From Novosphingobium sp. (GTDB taxonomy: Bacteria; Pseudomonadota; Alphaproteobacteria; Sphingomonadales; Sphingomonadaceae), in the NCBI RefSeq assembly GCF_025351285.1, contig NZ_JANXWG010000053.1, positions 1-64,000 on the forward strand: a DNA stretch of 64,000 nt. The letters are read 5' to 3'. Position 1 is the stretch's first letter; each line of letters begins with the position of its first letter. Under the pieces are notes generated by a model. It was not told the DNA's origin. It did no database searches and saw only the letters and a list, made by a program, of their open reading frames with translations. Of the stretch, positions 34,841 through 43,900 are shown piece by piece. A program made the position numbers and the translations under genes.

Positions 34841-37030
34841 ATGCGCCAACGGCGGCCGACCCCCTGCCGGAGAACCCCTATCCTGCCAAGACTTTCGTCG
34901 TGGTGCAGTCTTCCGCTGTTGCTGATCGCGGTGCCCGCCTGGGCGCAGGATGCGGATGGCGATGACGGCCCGGGCAAGCCAGTCACCGAGATCATCATCA
35001 ACGCGCGCCGGCTCGATGCCGCGCGCGCCAGCGTCGATGCCAGCCTTGGCGCCGCGACGTACGCGCTGAGCAACGACACGATCGAAAGTCGGCCCGGCGG
35101 CGAGACCACCACGATCAGCCAGGTCCTGCTCCAGGCGCCGGGGGTGGCGCAGGATGGATCGGGCAAGCTGCGCCTGCGTCAGTCGCAAGGCGCGCTCGAG
35201 TACCGGATCAACAACGTCGCGCTGCCCGATGGGCTGACCGATCTGGGCGAATCGCTGAGCCCGCGCATCGCCGCGAAAATCGAGCTCGTCGCAGGGGCCT
35301 TGCCCGCGCAATACGGGCTGAACGCGGGCGGGGTGGTGCGCATCACCACCAAGGACGGCGTCTATCTCGCGGGCGGGCAGGCCGAACTTTACGGCGGCAG
35401 CCGCGGCGAGATCCAACCCGCGTTCGAGTACGGCAACTCGACCGGCCGCACCAATTTCTTCGTTTCGGGCAGCATGGTGCGCAGTGACTATGGATTGGCG
35501 TCGCCCGACGGCAGTGCCACCCCGCTCCATGATCGCACGCGCCAGTTCGATGGGCTCGCCTATCTCGATCACCTGCTGGATCCGCAAACGCGCGTCGCGC
35601 TGATCGCGGGCTTTTCCGACGAGCGCTTCGAATTGCCGAATTTGTACGGGCTCGACGCGGCCACCGCGACGATCGGGCCGGTATCGTTCCTGCGGCCGCT
35701 CGTACTCGACGGCACCAGCCACTTCGCCAGCGAAGCGCGCGACGCACGGCGGCACGAAATCAACCGCTTCGGCGTGCTCAGCCTCCAGCACAGCACCGAA
35801 CGCGCTACGGTGCAGATCGCCGGCTTCGTGCGCCATTCGGTCGCGCGGCTCGACGCCGATAGCGCGGGTGAGGTGCTGTTCACCGGCGCCGGCCGCACCA
35901 CGCGCGATGCCGTCACTTCCGCCGGGTTGCAGCTCGAAGGCGCATACGAACTCGCCGATGCACATACCTTACGCGTCGGCGGCACGATCGCGTCGGACAT
36001 CCATCGCGGGGCTGCCACGGTTTCGGTCCTGCCTGTCGACGTGGACGGCCGGCAGGTTGCGGGCGCGTTGCTGCGGCTTGTGGCCACCTCGCGCGTTGCC
36101 GTGCGCAAGGACGGCCTGTTCGTGCAGGACGAATGGCGGGCCGGCAGCGGGGTGACATTGAACCTCGGGGGCCGGATCGATCATGTCGCCACGACGCGCA
36201 ATTTCACGCGGTTCAGCCCGCGCGCCAACGTGGTGTGGCAGCCGCAAGTCGAAACCCGCGTGCACCTGGGCTACGCGCGCTATGTCGTGGCCGCGCCGGT
36301 CGAAGGTGCCGGCGTTTCCGCGCGCGCCCTGGCCCTCACCAGCGGCCTCAAGCCCGGCCCCGGCGGCAACGATCCGCTGCCCGAAAGCGACGATTATTAT
36401 GACATCGGGCTCCAGCACGATGCTGGGCCGCTGACCGTTACCGCCGATCTTTACTGGCGCCAGGCGCGCAACCTGATCGACGAAGGCGTCTTCGGTGCGG
36501 CGGGAGAAGGCGTGCCGTTCAACTTTGACCAGGGCCGCATCCGGGGGGCGGAACTGGGGCTTACCTACAATCAGGGCCGCGTTTCGGGCTGGTTGAACCT
36601 TGCGGTGGCGGGTGCCCGCGCGCGCGGGATCGCTTCGAACCAGGACAGCTTCACGCCCGCACAATTGGCCGGGGCCAGCGCGGCGTGGATCGTTCCCGCC
36701 GATACGCAGGCGGTGACGTTGTCGGGGGGCGGATCGTACCGCTTCGATCGGCTGCGGCTATCGGCCGACGTGCTCTATGGCAGCGGCTTGCGCCGGACCG
36801 AGGCGGGAGGCGGGGCAAATGCCGCGCATCTGCCTGGCTACGTCCAGGTCAACGCCAGCGCGGTGTGGCGGCTGGCCACGATCCATGCGCGCCCGCTCGA
36901 CTTGCGGTTCGATCTCGTCAACGCGTTCGACCGGCGCTACGGGTTAAGCGACGGCAGCGCGATCGGCGCCAGCCAGCCGTGTTTCGGCCCGCGTCGCGGC
37001 ATTTACGCGGGCTTCGAACAGGCGTTCTGA
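34841..37030 (+). CDS. TonB-dependent outer-membrane receptor
   Basis: About 729 residues. A signal peptide (hydrophobic CSLPLLLIAVPAWA, cleavage before QDADGDD) is followed by a plug domain (TISQVLLQAPGVAQDGSGKL, AAKIELVAGALPAQYGLNAG) and a beta-barrel with alternating aromatic strands, ending PRRGIYAGFEQAF with a terminal phenylalanine as expected for BAM recognition. The start is uncertain: ATG 34841 lies in frame but has no good ribosome site. The ligand is not identifiable; the neighbouring periplasmic cupredoxin suggests a metal, weakly. Confidence 0.87.
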   Translation: MRQRRPTPCRRTPILPRLSSWCSLPLLLIAVPAWAQDADGDDGPGKPVTEIIINARRLDAARASVDASLGAATYALSNDTIESRPGGETTTISQVLLQAPGVAQDGSGKLRLRQSQGALEYRINNVALPDGLTDLGESLSPRIAAKIELVAGALPAQYGLNAGGVVRITTKDGVYLAGGQAELYGGSRGEIQPAFEYGNSTGRTNFFVSGSMVRSDYGLASPDGSATPLHDRTRQFDGLAYLDHLLDPQTRVALIAGFSDERFELPNLYGLDAATATIGPVSFLRPLVLDGTSHFASEARDARRHEINRFGVLSLQHSTERATVQIAGFVRHSVARLDADSAGEVLFTGAGRTTRDAVTSAGLQLEGAYELADAHTLRVGGTIASDIHRGAATVSVLPVDVDGRQVAGALLRLVATSRVAVRKDGLFVQDEWRAGSGVTLNLGGRIDHVATTRNFTRFSPRANVVWQPQVETRVHLGYARYVVAAPVEGAGVSARALALTSGLKPGPGGNDPLPESDDYYDIGLQHDAGPLTVTADLYWRQARNLIDEGVFGAAGEGVPFNFDQGRIRGAELGLTYNQGRVSGWLNLAVAGARARGIASNQDSFTPAQLAGASAAWIVPADTQAVTLSGGGSYRFDRLRLSADVLYGSGLRRTEAGGGANAAHLPGYVQVNASAVWRLATIHARPLDLRFDLVNAFDRRYGLSDGSAIGASQPCFGPRRGIYAGFEQAF

Positions 37031-37048
37031 AACCCGAGCGTTGCGGCG

Positions 37049-37393
37049 TTATTGGCCCGCGATCACCACGACCTGGCCATGCGCGGTTGCTGCGTGAAGT
37101 TCGGCCTTGAACGGATAAGTCCCCGGCTTGAGCGGGCCGATGAAGAACCCGACCCGGCCATGCGGCGCCACGTCCTTGTCGACGTGCATGTCCTCGCTCT
37201 CGAAATCATCGCCGGTCGCGTCGCGGTTGGTGAGATCGATCTTGATACGCTGCCCGGCGGGGACGGTGATCACCGCCGGCGAAAATACGTGGTCCTGCAA
37301 CGTCAGCACCACGGTTTGCACCGGCGGCTTGGCGGTGGCGAGCACGGGCGTGGCGGACAGCAGCAGGCTGGCAATGGCGATCTGGCGGAGCAT
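37049..37393 (-). CDS. Cupredoxin domain-containing periplasmic protein
   Basis: A 114-residue exported protein. The signal peptide MLRQIAIASLLLSATPVLA precedes a cupredoxin_1-type beta-sandwich (LTLQDHVFSPAVITVPAGQR, GFFIGPLKPGTYPFKAELHA). It lacks the cysteine of a blue type 1 copper site; instead ESEDMH and HAATAH offer Glu, Met and His ligands, as in P19/FTR-associated cupredoxins that serve iron uptake. The start is ATG 37393; the frame to 37534 is not supported. Convergent with the TonB receptor, 18 bases apart. Confidence 0.85.
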   Translation of the reverse strand: MLRQIAIASLLLSATPVLATAKPPVQTVVLTLQDHVFSPAVITVPAGQRIKIDLTNRDATGDDFESEDMHVDKDVAPHGRVGFFIGPLKPGTYPFKAELHAATAHGQVVVIAGQ

Positions 37394-37826
37394 GGCATTC
37401 CTTGCATGGCGTGCGGCAGCACCTACCCAACCGGTTGCCGCGACGCCAGCCTGTTCGCTGCGCTTTCCTACTTGGCGTGGATGTGGCTTATCCTGCGCGA
37501 TGCCGGCCAACACGCTCACAAGTTCCAACCGCACCGCATTCCAGCCAGCGGGCGAAGATCGCCACCGTTGTCCCCAAAATGGAAGATCACGCTGGTGGCG
37601 GCGCGCAATCGCCAGGCGCAGCGTGGCAAAGCGCTGTGAAGGCGCCTCAGGAATTTGCCATAAATCAAAGATTTACACGGCTTTTTCTGCTATTTTCCGA
37701 AAGCTTGGAGTGATCGTCGGCCGCCCTGCAGGAGCGCGCCAACGCCGCGCAAAAACTGCGTTCAGCGTCAACATTGCGCACCGACGTCCCTCCGCACCTA
37801 TGGGCGCGGAGGGGGCGATCGTGAGA
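37394..37826. other. 433-bp gap with palindromes but no gene
   Basis: The left part (37394-37640) looks like ordinary high-GC spacer and promoter for the cupredoxin gene. An AT-rich patch at about 37650-37720 contains the perfect inverted repeat TAAATC-AAA-GATTTA (37661-37675). A GC-rich hairpin near 37788-37813 probably ends the thiolase transcript. A 103-codon ORF at 37402-37713 has no recognisable features, so I do not call it. Confidence 0.5.
37788..37813 (-). terminator. Hairpin after the thiolase gene
   Basis: CCCTCCGC (37788-37795) pairs with GCGGAGGG (37806-37813), an 8-bp perfect stem with a 10-base loop, 13 bases past the thiolase stop. No U-tract follows on the minus strand, so efficiency is uncertain. 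Confidence 0.45.
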
Positions 37827-39074
37827 TTATATCCGCTCGATGATGATCGCCGGGGCCATGCCGCCCGCGGCGCACATCGTGACCAGGCCATAGCGGCCGC
37901 CGGTGCGTTCGAGTTCGTCGAGCGCGGTGCCGATCAGGATCGATCCGGTCGCGCCGATCGGGTGGCCCAGCGCCATCGCGCCGCCGTTGGGATTGACCTT
38001 GGCGCGATCGAGTTCGAGATCACGGATGAACTTTTCGGCAACGACGGCAAAGGCTTCGTTGATTTCCCAGACGTCGATATCGTCCTTGGTCAGGCCTGCC
38101 TTGGCCAGCACCTTCTTCGCCGCCGGGACCGGAGCGTTGAGCATCAGCGTGGGGTCATCGCCCTGGTTGGCATAAGCAACCACGCGGGCGCGGGGCTTCA
38201 ACCCGTGCGCATCGGCGTATTCCTTGCTGGTGATCAGCAGCGCGGCAGCGCCATCGACCACGCCCGACGAATTGCCCGCGTGGTGCACGGGCTTGATCTC
38301 GACATCGGGATAGCGGCGGTTGATCTGCTTGCGGAAAGTGGTGCCGCCCAGGTCGAAATCCATGAGCCCGGCAAACGCGGGCTTGAGGCTGGCGAGCCCT
38401 TCGGCGGTGGTTTCGGGGCGGGGAAATTCCTCGCGGTCGAGCGCCACGGTGCCATCCTCGTTGAGCACGGGGATGACCGAGCGGGCGAAGCGGCCTTCCT
38501 TGATCGCCACGTCGGCGCGCTGCTGGCTGACCAGCGCCAGAGCGTCGAGCGCCTCGCGGTCGATCCCCTCGATCGTGGCAATGGCATCGCCGCACACGCC
38601 CTGGTGGCTTTGCGGGTGCAATTCGTTGAGCGCGGCGTGGCCCGAACCCATGCCCATCGGCTTGATCCCGGCATTGGCTTCTTCGGCGCCCATCGCCGAG
38701 GTGTAGCTCATCATCTCGGTGCCCCCGGCGATCACGCAGTCTTCCATGCCCGACATGACCGAGGCCGCCGCGAAGTTGACCGAGCTGATCCCGCCGCCGC
38801 AGAACCGGTCGAGCGTGGTGCCGCTGGCCTTGACGTCATAGCCCGCCGAAAGCGCGGCCATTCGGCCAAGATCGCCGCCCTGCTTGCCCTTTTGCGTGCT
38901 GGTCGACCACACGATATCATCCACCGTGGCGGTGTCGAGGTGGTTGCGGTCCTTGATCGCCTTCAACACGGTGGCGGCCAGGTGCTGCGGGTGAAGGTGC
39001 GAAAGAGCGCCCTTGCCCGGCTTGCCCACCCCGCGCGGCGTGCGAACGGCGTCGATGATATAAGCTTCGGCCAT
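37827..39074 (-). CDS. Acetyl-CoA C-acetyltransferase (thiolase)
   Basis: A 415-residue thiolase that condenses or cleaves acyl-CoA. The acyl-accepting cysteine is C92 ([13 protein letters not shown]), the C-terminal active-site motifs are [15 protein letters not shown] and [10 protein letters not shown], and [11 protein letters not shown] is the NEAF box. Whether it serves fatty-acid breakdown or biosynthetic condensation cannot be decided from sequence. The start ATG 39074 has GAGGAG about 9 bases upstream. A near-perfect TetR-type palindrome lies 23 bases upstream of the start. Confidence 0.93.
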   Translation of the reverse strand: MAEAYIIDAVRTPRGVGKPGKGALSHLHPQHLAATVLKAIKDRNHLDTATVDDIVWSTSTQKGKQGGDLGRMAALSAGYDVKASGTTLDRFCGGGISSVNFAAASVMSGMEDCVIAGGTEMMSYTSAMGAEEANAGIKPMGMGSGHAALNELHPQSHQGVCGDAIATIEGIDREALDALALVSQQRADVAIKEGRFARSVIPVLNEDGTVALDREEFPRPETTAEGLASLKPAFAGLMDFDLGGTTFRKQINRRYPDVEIKPVHHAGNSSGVVDGAAALLITSKEYADAHGLKPRARVVAYANQGDDPTLMLNAPVPAAKKVLAKAGLTKDDIDVWEINEAFAVVAEKFIRDLELDRAKVNPNGGAMALGHPIGATGSILIGTALDELERTGGRYGLVTMCAAGGMAPAIIIERI

Positions 39075-39097
39075 GACTTGGCTCCTCGCGGTTGTCT

Positions 39098-39117
39098 GTT
39101 TAACCGATCGATTAAAC
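39098..39117. promoter_or_regulatory. 20-bp palindrome, probable TetR-type operator
   Basis: GTTTAACCGATCGATTAAAC reads as an inverted repeat with 18 of 20 bases matching. It lies 23 bases before the thiolase ATG and 83 bases before the M20 hydrolase. Size and symmetry fit a TetR-family site, often seen at acyl-CoA metabolism genes in alphaproteobacteria. The regulator is not in the window. Confidence 0.6.
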
Positions 39118-39200
39118 CGCTGGTCGCGGCGGAGCAAGCGCTATTTGCGCTGATGCGATGCGCAGCTTATCGTTGCCGCGAAATCACCGGAGTCAGCTTG

Positions 39201-40403
39201 ATGCTTCATGCCCAATTGCTCGACCAGGCACGCGGATTCAGCGAACAGATCGTGGCGCTGCGCCGCGCGATCCACGCCGAGCCCGAGCTTGGCTTGCAGA
39301 CCCCGAAAACCCGCGACAAGGTCCGCGCTGCGCTGGCGCACTTGCCGCTGACCTGGCGCGAAGGGCCGTCGACCACCGGCGCGGTGGCCACGCTCAAGGG
39401 CGGGGCAGGGCCCGGCCGCCGCGTGCTGCTGCGCGGTGACATGGACGCGCTGCCGATGGAGGAAGAAACCGGGTTGCCCTTCGCCAGCAAGGTGCGCGGC
39501 GCGATGCACGCCTGTGGCCACGATACCCACACCGCGATGCTGGCGGGTGCGGCCGAACTGCTGTGCGCGCGGGCGGACCAGCTTGCCGGTGAAGTGCAGT
39601 TCATGTTCCAGCCGGGCGAGGAGGGCTTCCACGGCGCGCGCTTCATGCTCGACGACGGGTTGCTTGATCCGCTTCCCGACGCGGCATTCGCGCTGCACAT
39701 CATGCCCAACAGCCCGCACGGAATGATCGCGGGGCGCAATGGCGCGCTGCTTGCTTCGGCCGACCAGTTCGACATCGTGGTCGAAGGCCGCGGCGGGCAT
39801 GGCGCAATGCCGCACGACGCGCTCGATCCGGTGCCGGTGGCGTGCGAGATCGTCACCGCGTTCCAGGCGATGGTGACGCGCAAGTTCAACGTTGCCGATC
39901 CGGTGGTGCTCTCGGTCACGCAGATCAACGCCGGCACCGCGCACAATGTCATCGCCGATCGCGTGACGATGCGTGGCACCGTCCGCACGCTGTCACCGGC
40001 CTCTCGGGCGCGGATCGGCAGCGAGATCGAGCGCATCGCCGCGCTGGTCGCGGCAGCGCACGACATGTCCGCCACGGTCAAGCTCACGCCAGGGTTTCCG
40101 GTCACGCTGTGTGACCCGCGCGCGGTCGCGCTGGGCGAGGCGGTTGCGCGCAAACTGGCGGGAGACGGCGGATTCCACAAGCTCGCCGCGCCGATCATGG
40201 GTGCCGAGGACTTCTCGTACGTGCTCGAAAAAGTGCCCGGCGCGATGTTCTTCCTGGGCGTTGCGCACGAAGGCGCGGACTGGAAGACCTGCTGTTCGAT
40301 CCATTCAACGCGGATGGTTGTCGACGAGTCGGTCCTCCCGCTCGGCACCGCGTTGCTGGCGGGCTGCGCCGAACGCTTCCTGGCCGAAGGGTTCGTGGCG
40401 TGA
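39201..40403 (+). CDS. M20 family amidohydrolase / metallopeptidase
   Basis: A 400-residue dinuclear metal hydrolase of the M20D type (hippurate hydrolase/IAA-amino acid hydrolase group), which cleaves N-acyl amino acids. Metal-binding residues are visible in HACGHDTH (C105, H107) and PGEEG (E140, E141), with a C-terminal MGAEDFSY motif. The start ATG 39201 has GGAG 9 bases upstream; the very long frame from 37128 is spurious. It overlaps the tyrosine phosphatase by 4 bases (GTGA), so the two form an operon divergent from the thiolase. Confidence 0.93.
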   Translation: MLHAQLLDQARGFSEQIVALRRAIHAEPELGLQTPKTRDKVRAALAHLPLTWREGPSTTGAVATLKGGAGPGRRVLLRGDMDALPMEEETGLPFASKVRGAMHACGHDTHTAMLAGAAELLCARADQLAGEVQFMFQPGEEGFHGARFMLDDGLLDPLPDAAFALHIMPNSPHGMIAGRNGALLASADQFDIVVEGRGGHGAMPHDALDPVPVACEIVTAFQAMVTRKFNVADPVVLSVTQINAGTAHNVIADRVTMRGTVRTLSPASRARIGSEIERIAALVAAAHDMSATVKLTPGFPVTLCDPRAVALGEAVARKLAGDGGFHKLAAPIMGAEDFSYVLEKVPGAMFFLGVAHEGADWKTCCSIHSTRMVVDESVLPLGTALLAGCAERFLAEGFVA

Positions 40404-41191
40404 TCGATTTGCAAGACCGCGTCGTGGCCTTCACCGGCATCCACAACTTCCGCGATTACGGTGGTTATGCGGCGCGCGACGGCCAATTGAAACGCAAGGT
40501 GCTGTGGCGATCGGGTCATCACGCCGAGGCAACCGCCGACGATCTGGACAAAGTCCACGCACTCGGCCTGTCATCGGTGATCGACTTGCGCGGCGATAGC
40601 GAGCGGGCCGGAAGCCCCTGCCTGCGCCATTCGCGGTTCGAGGCCAAGGTGCTGTTCCACCCGGGCGAAACCGCCAGCGCGCAAGGCAAGGCGGTTCACG
40701 AAGAATCCGCCGGTGAAGTCCGCACGGCGGCCGATGCGCATCAGGCGATGGTGCGACTTTACGCCTCGATGCCGTGGCGCCCGGTACTGGTGGGCACGTA
40801 CCGACTTTATTTCGGCGCGCTCGCCGGCGATGCCGGACCGAGCCTGCTTCATTGCCTGGCGGGCAAGGATCGTACCGGGTTGGCGGCGGCGCTGACGCAT
40901 CACCTGCTTGGCGTTCATGCCGACGACGCGATGGCCGATTACCTGCTGACCAACAGCGCGGGCAACATCGAGGCGCGGATCGATGCCGGCGCGCGCCACG
41001 TCCGCTCGGGCTTCGGGCGCGATATGGACATGGACGCGGTGCGAACGCTGATGTCGGTCCACCCGGAATTTCTCGACACCGCCTTTGCTGCGATCGAAGC
41101 GCGGCATGGCAACATCGAGGCCTATGCCGCAGACATGCTGGGCGTGACGCCCGACATGATCGCGCAAATGAAGCAAAATCTGATCGGCTGA
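40400..41191 (+). CDS. Tyrosine-protein phosphatase
   Basis: A 263-residue phosphatase of the DSP-like/tyrosine phosphatase 3 family. The P-loop HCLAGKDRTG places the nucleophile at C152 and the phosphate-binding arginine at R158. The N-terminal FTGIHNFRDYGGYA and WRSGHHAEAT segments are typical of the family; VIDLRGDSE lies ahead of the loop. The start is GTG 40400, overlapping the M20 stop. The substrate is not known; related proteins also act on phosphoinositides. Confidence 0.93.
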   Translation: MIDLQDRVVAFTGIHNFRDYGGYAARDGQLKRKVLWRSGHHAEATADDLDKVHALGLSSVIDLRGDSERAGSPCLRHSRFEAKVLFHPGETASAQGKAVHEESAGEVRTAADAHQAMVRLYASMPWRPVLVGTYRLYFGALAGDAGPSLLHCLAGKDRTGLAAALTHHLLGVHADDAMADYLLTNSAGNIEARIDAGARHVRSGFGRDMDMDAVRTLMSVHPEFLDTAFAAIEARHGNIEAYAADMLGVTPDMIAQMKQNLIG

Positions 41192-41201
41192 GCAGGCCCG
41201 G

Positions 41202-41942
41202 TCAGAACTCCAGTTCGGCCAGGAAGCGGGCCTGCCCACTGGCGTTCTGGCGCGCTTCGCCCAGCGCGAACAGGTAGCCGCCCTCCAGCTTGAGCGTGTG
41301 CCCGCCGATATGCTCGATCGTGCCCTTGATCACCGGTCCGGCATAGTGCTCGGCGTCAGGCGCGAAATCCCGAAAGGTGCCGAGCTCGCCGAACGCCGCC
41401 GCTCCGAACCGCAGGTGCCGCGTGACCGGTACGTCGACCGAGGCGGCATAGGACAATTCGACCGGCACTCCGGCGGCGAGCGGTTTTTCGGCGACCAGGT
41501 TCAACCGTGCGTCGAAAGCGCTGGTCTTGCGTTCGAGCAGCAGCTTTGTTTCCAGGGCATCGGGCTGCCGGATGCCGAAATCGAATTCGCCATAAGCCGC
41601 CACGTCGATCCCGGCGAAGCGGCCGATGTGATAGATCGCTTCGATGCCGACATCGCGGACCTTGCGCGGCCCGCCAACGTCGCGACCGAATTCGGCGAGC
41701 GCCTCGATGCGCAGCCGGTCGGTCGGCGTGAACCCGAATTCCAGCGTGAGCGCCTGCTCGCCCGCATCGGGGCCGCCGATGATCTGGCCGAAGCGGGCTT
41801 CGGCTTCATATTCGCCCTTGTAGACATTGGCGCTGTAAACTTCCTGCGCCTGGCCGGGCGCGGCAAGCGCCTGATTGGGCACGGTAATTGTCCCGAGGAC
41901 AGCCAGCAATGCCGCCATCCTAACCGGCCATTTCGAACGCAT
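41202..41942 (-). CDS. Predicted outer-membrane beta-barrel protein, function unknown
   Basis: A 246-residue protein with a signal peptide (MAALLAVLGTITVPNQALA at residues 9-27, cleavage before APGQ). The remainder consists of alternating polar and hydrophobic stretches typical of transmembrane beta strands (TLEFGFTPTDRLRIEALAEF, RFAGIDVAAYGEFDFGI) and ends in EF, consistent with an outer-membrane barrel. No family was recognised. AAGGGGGG lies just before ATG 41942. The twin palindromes at 41969-42024 lie upstream, between it and trxB. Confidence 0.72.
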   Translation of the reverse strand: MRSKWPVRMAALLAVLGTITVPNQALAAPGQAQEVYSANVYKGEYEAEARFGQIIGGPDAGEQALTLEFGFTPTDRLRIEALAEFGRDVGGPRKVRDVGIEAIYHIGRFAGIDVAAYGEFDFGIRQPDALETKLLLERKTSAFDARLNLVAEKPLAAGVPVELSYAASVDVPVTRHLRFGAAAFGELGTFRDFAPDAEHYAGPVIKGTIEHIGGHTLKLEGGYLFALGEARQNASGQARFLAELEF

Positions 41943-41968
41943 TCAACCCCCCTTTTGATCTCCGCTAA

Positions 41969-42024
41969 TGCGAACTAGTCGCAAGATACCGCCGGGTCAA
42001 TTCGATTTCTGCGACTCGATCGCA
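41969..42024. promoter_or_regulatory. Two copies of TGCGA-N5-TCGCA, likely paired operator
   Basis: TGCGAACTAGTCGCA (41969-41983) and TGCGACTCGATCGCA (42010-42024) share the inverted repeat TGCGA-N5-TCGCA and start 41 bases apart, about four helical turns. They lie between the divergent outer-membrane protein gene and trxB. The regulator is not known. Nothing else is seen in 41943-42160. Confidence 0.6.
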
Positions 42025-42160
42025 ACAAGGCGTTGGGCGCCGACGCGAGTACGTTATCGGACGCTGGATTGCGAACAACCCGGCGCGCGGGCTGGCATTA
42101 CGCGCAAAGCACGCCTATTTCGCGCGCGCTGCCTTTCTTGGCTGCGGATCGGGAGGGCGA

Positions 42161-43129
42161 ATGGCCACGCACAAGACGCGGATGTTGATCATCGGTTCGG
42201 GACCGGCCGGGCTTTCTGCTGCGATCTACGGCGCGCGGGCCGGGCTTGAGCCGATCGTGGTGCAGGGCCTGCAACCCGGCGGTCAGCTTACCATCACCAC
42301 CGACGTAGAAAATTACCCGGGATTTCGGGATGTTGTCCAGGGTCCGTGGCTTATGCAGGAAATGGAGGCCCAGGCCGTCCATGTCGGCACGCGGATGCTG
42401 TGGGATACGATCGTCTCGGTCGATCTGTCCGGCCCTCCATTCCGCGCGATCGGCGATGGCGGCGATATCTACGAAGGCGAAACGCTGGTGATCGCCACCG
42501 GCGCGCAGGCCAAGTGGCTGGGCGTGCCGGGCGAAGTCGAATTCGGCGGCAAGGGCGTTTCGGCTTGCGCGACGTGCGACGGGTTCTTCTATCGTGGGCG
42601 CAAGGTGGTCGTGATCGGCGGCGGCAACACTGCGGTCGAGGAAGCGCTGTACCTCACCAATCATTCACCCGACGTCACGGTAATTCACCGCCGCGATTCG
42701 TTTCGCGCAGAAAAAATCCTTCAGGATCGGTTGTTTGCGCATCCCGCGGTCAAAGTGCTGTGGAACAAGGCGGTCGTGCGATTTGTCGGCGACCTTGGCG
42801 GTGGCGGCCTGACCGGGGTGGAAGTTCGCGATACGGTTTCGGGCGCGGAATCGCTGGTGCCAACCGATGGAGCCTTCGTGGCGATCGGCCATGCTCCGGC
42901 CACCGAGCTGTTCAAGGACAAGCTGGCAGTCGATTCATCGGGCTATCTCGCAGTTGAACCGGGCACGCCGAAAACCGCGATTCCGGGGGTTTTCGCGTGC
43001 GGTGACGTGATGGATCACATTTATCGCCAGGCCGTGACCGCCGCCGGAACGGGCTGCATGGCAGCGCTGGATGCCGAGCGCTTTCTGGCGACACGCGAAT
43101 TCGCCGCGTTGCAGAAGGCGTCAGCCTAG
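42161..43129 (+). CDS. trxB: Thioredoxin-disulfide reductase
   Basis: A 322-residue FAD/NADPH enzyme that reduces thioredoxin in the cytoplasm. The FAD-binding GSGPAGLSAAIYGARAGLE, the redox-active CATC (C136, C139) and the NADPH-binding VIGGGNTAVEEALYL motif are all intact, and GVFACGDVMDHIYRQAVTAA is the C-terminal FAD motif. A GGGAGG site lies just before the ATG. Its 3' end overlaps the convergent XrtA hydrolase gene by 9 bases. Confidence 0.96.
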   Translation: MATHKTRMLIIGSGPAGLSAAIYGARAGLEPIVVQGLQPGGQLTITTDVENYPGFRDVVQGPWLMQEMEAQAVHVGTRMLWDTIVSVDLSGPPFRAIGDGGDIYEGETLVIATGAQAKWLGVPGEVEFGGKGVSACATCDGFFYRGRKVVVIGGGNTAVEEALYLTNHSPDVTVIHRRDSFRAEKILQDRLFAHPAVKVLWNKAVVRFVGDLGGGGLTGVEVRDTVSGAESLVPTDGAFVAIGHAPATELFKDKLAVDSSGYLAVEPGTPKTAIPGVFACGDVMDHIYRQAVTAAGTGCMAALDAERFLATREFAALQKASA

Positions 43130-43900
43130 CGCCGCCAAAAGCCGCTCGAACAGCCATTCGCGCGCCGCGTCGTCCGAGAAACTGTGCGATCCGCTGTCGA
43201 TCGTGAACACGCGATCGTCGCCTTTGGGCCAGGCCTCGACGAACATTTGCGCGGTGCGATCACGGTTGGCGAGCAGAATTTGCAACGGCACTACAACGGC
43301 ATTGCAACGCGCCAGCATCGTCTCCACGAGCGGGGACTTCGGCACTGCAACCGTCGCCGCCGAGCGCAATCCACCGGCCAGCTTGCGCAAGTCGACCCCG
43401 CCGCTCAGCAACCGCCACACTTCGCGCGGGTTGGTCAGTTTGGAGAGGTAGCGGCTCCGCACGACGGCGGCGGGCATGGCTTCGGGGGCTTCATCGCCGT
43501 CGATCGTCCAGGGGTTGGCCAGCACCAGTCCGGCCAGATCGAAGTTTGGAGCGCCCAACAGCAGCGCGGTAGCCGCATCGCAGTTGCCGAATGCGATAAT
43601 GCGAGTCACTTGCGGCGCTGCCAGGCGGAATGCCGCAAGCGCCGCGCTGATATCCAGTTCCGATCCGCGAAAGCCCGCGTTCTTGCCCGCACTGTCACCC
43701 ACACCGCGCCGGTCGAAGCGGAACACCGGGAAGCCCGCGTCGGCAATCCGCGCGGCAAGTTGCGCTTGTCCGCCCCAGGCGCCGCTGCGCAATTCGTTGC
43801 CGCCCGAAACGATCAGCAATCCGGTCGTGCACGCCACATCGTCGAGTGTGCCGAGAAGTTCGGCGCGCTCGCAAGTGAACGCCAGATGCCGCCGCTTCAC
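43121..43900 (-). CDS. Hydrolase 1, exosortase A system-associated
   Basis: A 259-residue alpha/beta-hydrolase of the kind found only with exosortase A loci (TIGR03100-like). The nucleophile region reads AFGNCDAATALLLG in place of the usual GxSxG, with Asp/His residues in the second half (DSGSHSFSDDAA). It is last in the leftward XrtA arm and overlaps hydrolase 2 by 4 bases (ATGA). Substrate unknown; a thioesterase-like role on an acyl carrier is plausible from the neighbouring carrier protein. Confidence 0.85.
   Translation of the reverse strand: MKRRHLAFTCERAELLGTLDDVACTTGLLIVSGGNELRSGAWGGQAQLAARIADAGFPVFRFDRRGVGDSAGKNAGFRGSELDISAALAAFRLAAPQVTRIIAFGNCDAATALLLGAPNFDLAGLVLANPWTIDGDEAPEAMPAAVVRSRYLSKLTNPREVWRLLSGGVDLRKLAGGLRSAATVAVPKSPLVETMLARCNAVVVPLQILLANRDRTAQMFVEAWPKGDDRVFTIDSGSHSFSDDAAREWLFERLLAALG

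Noticed and set aside
37402-37713. 103-codon ORF in the 433-bp gap
   Set aside because: No ribosome site, no domain, and overlaps the AT-rich palindromic patch; looks like chance.
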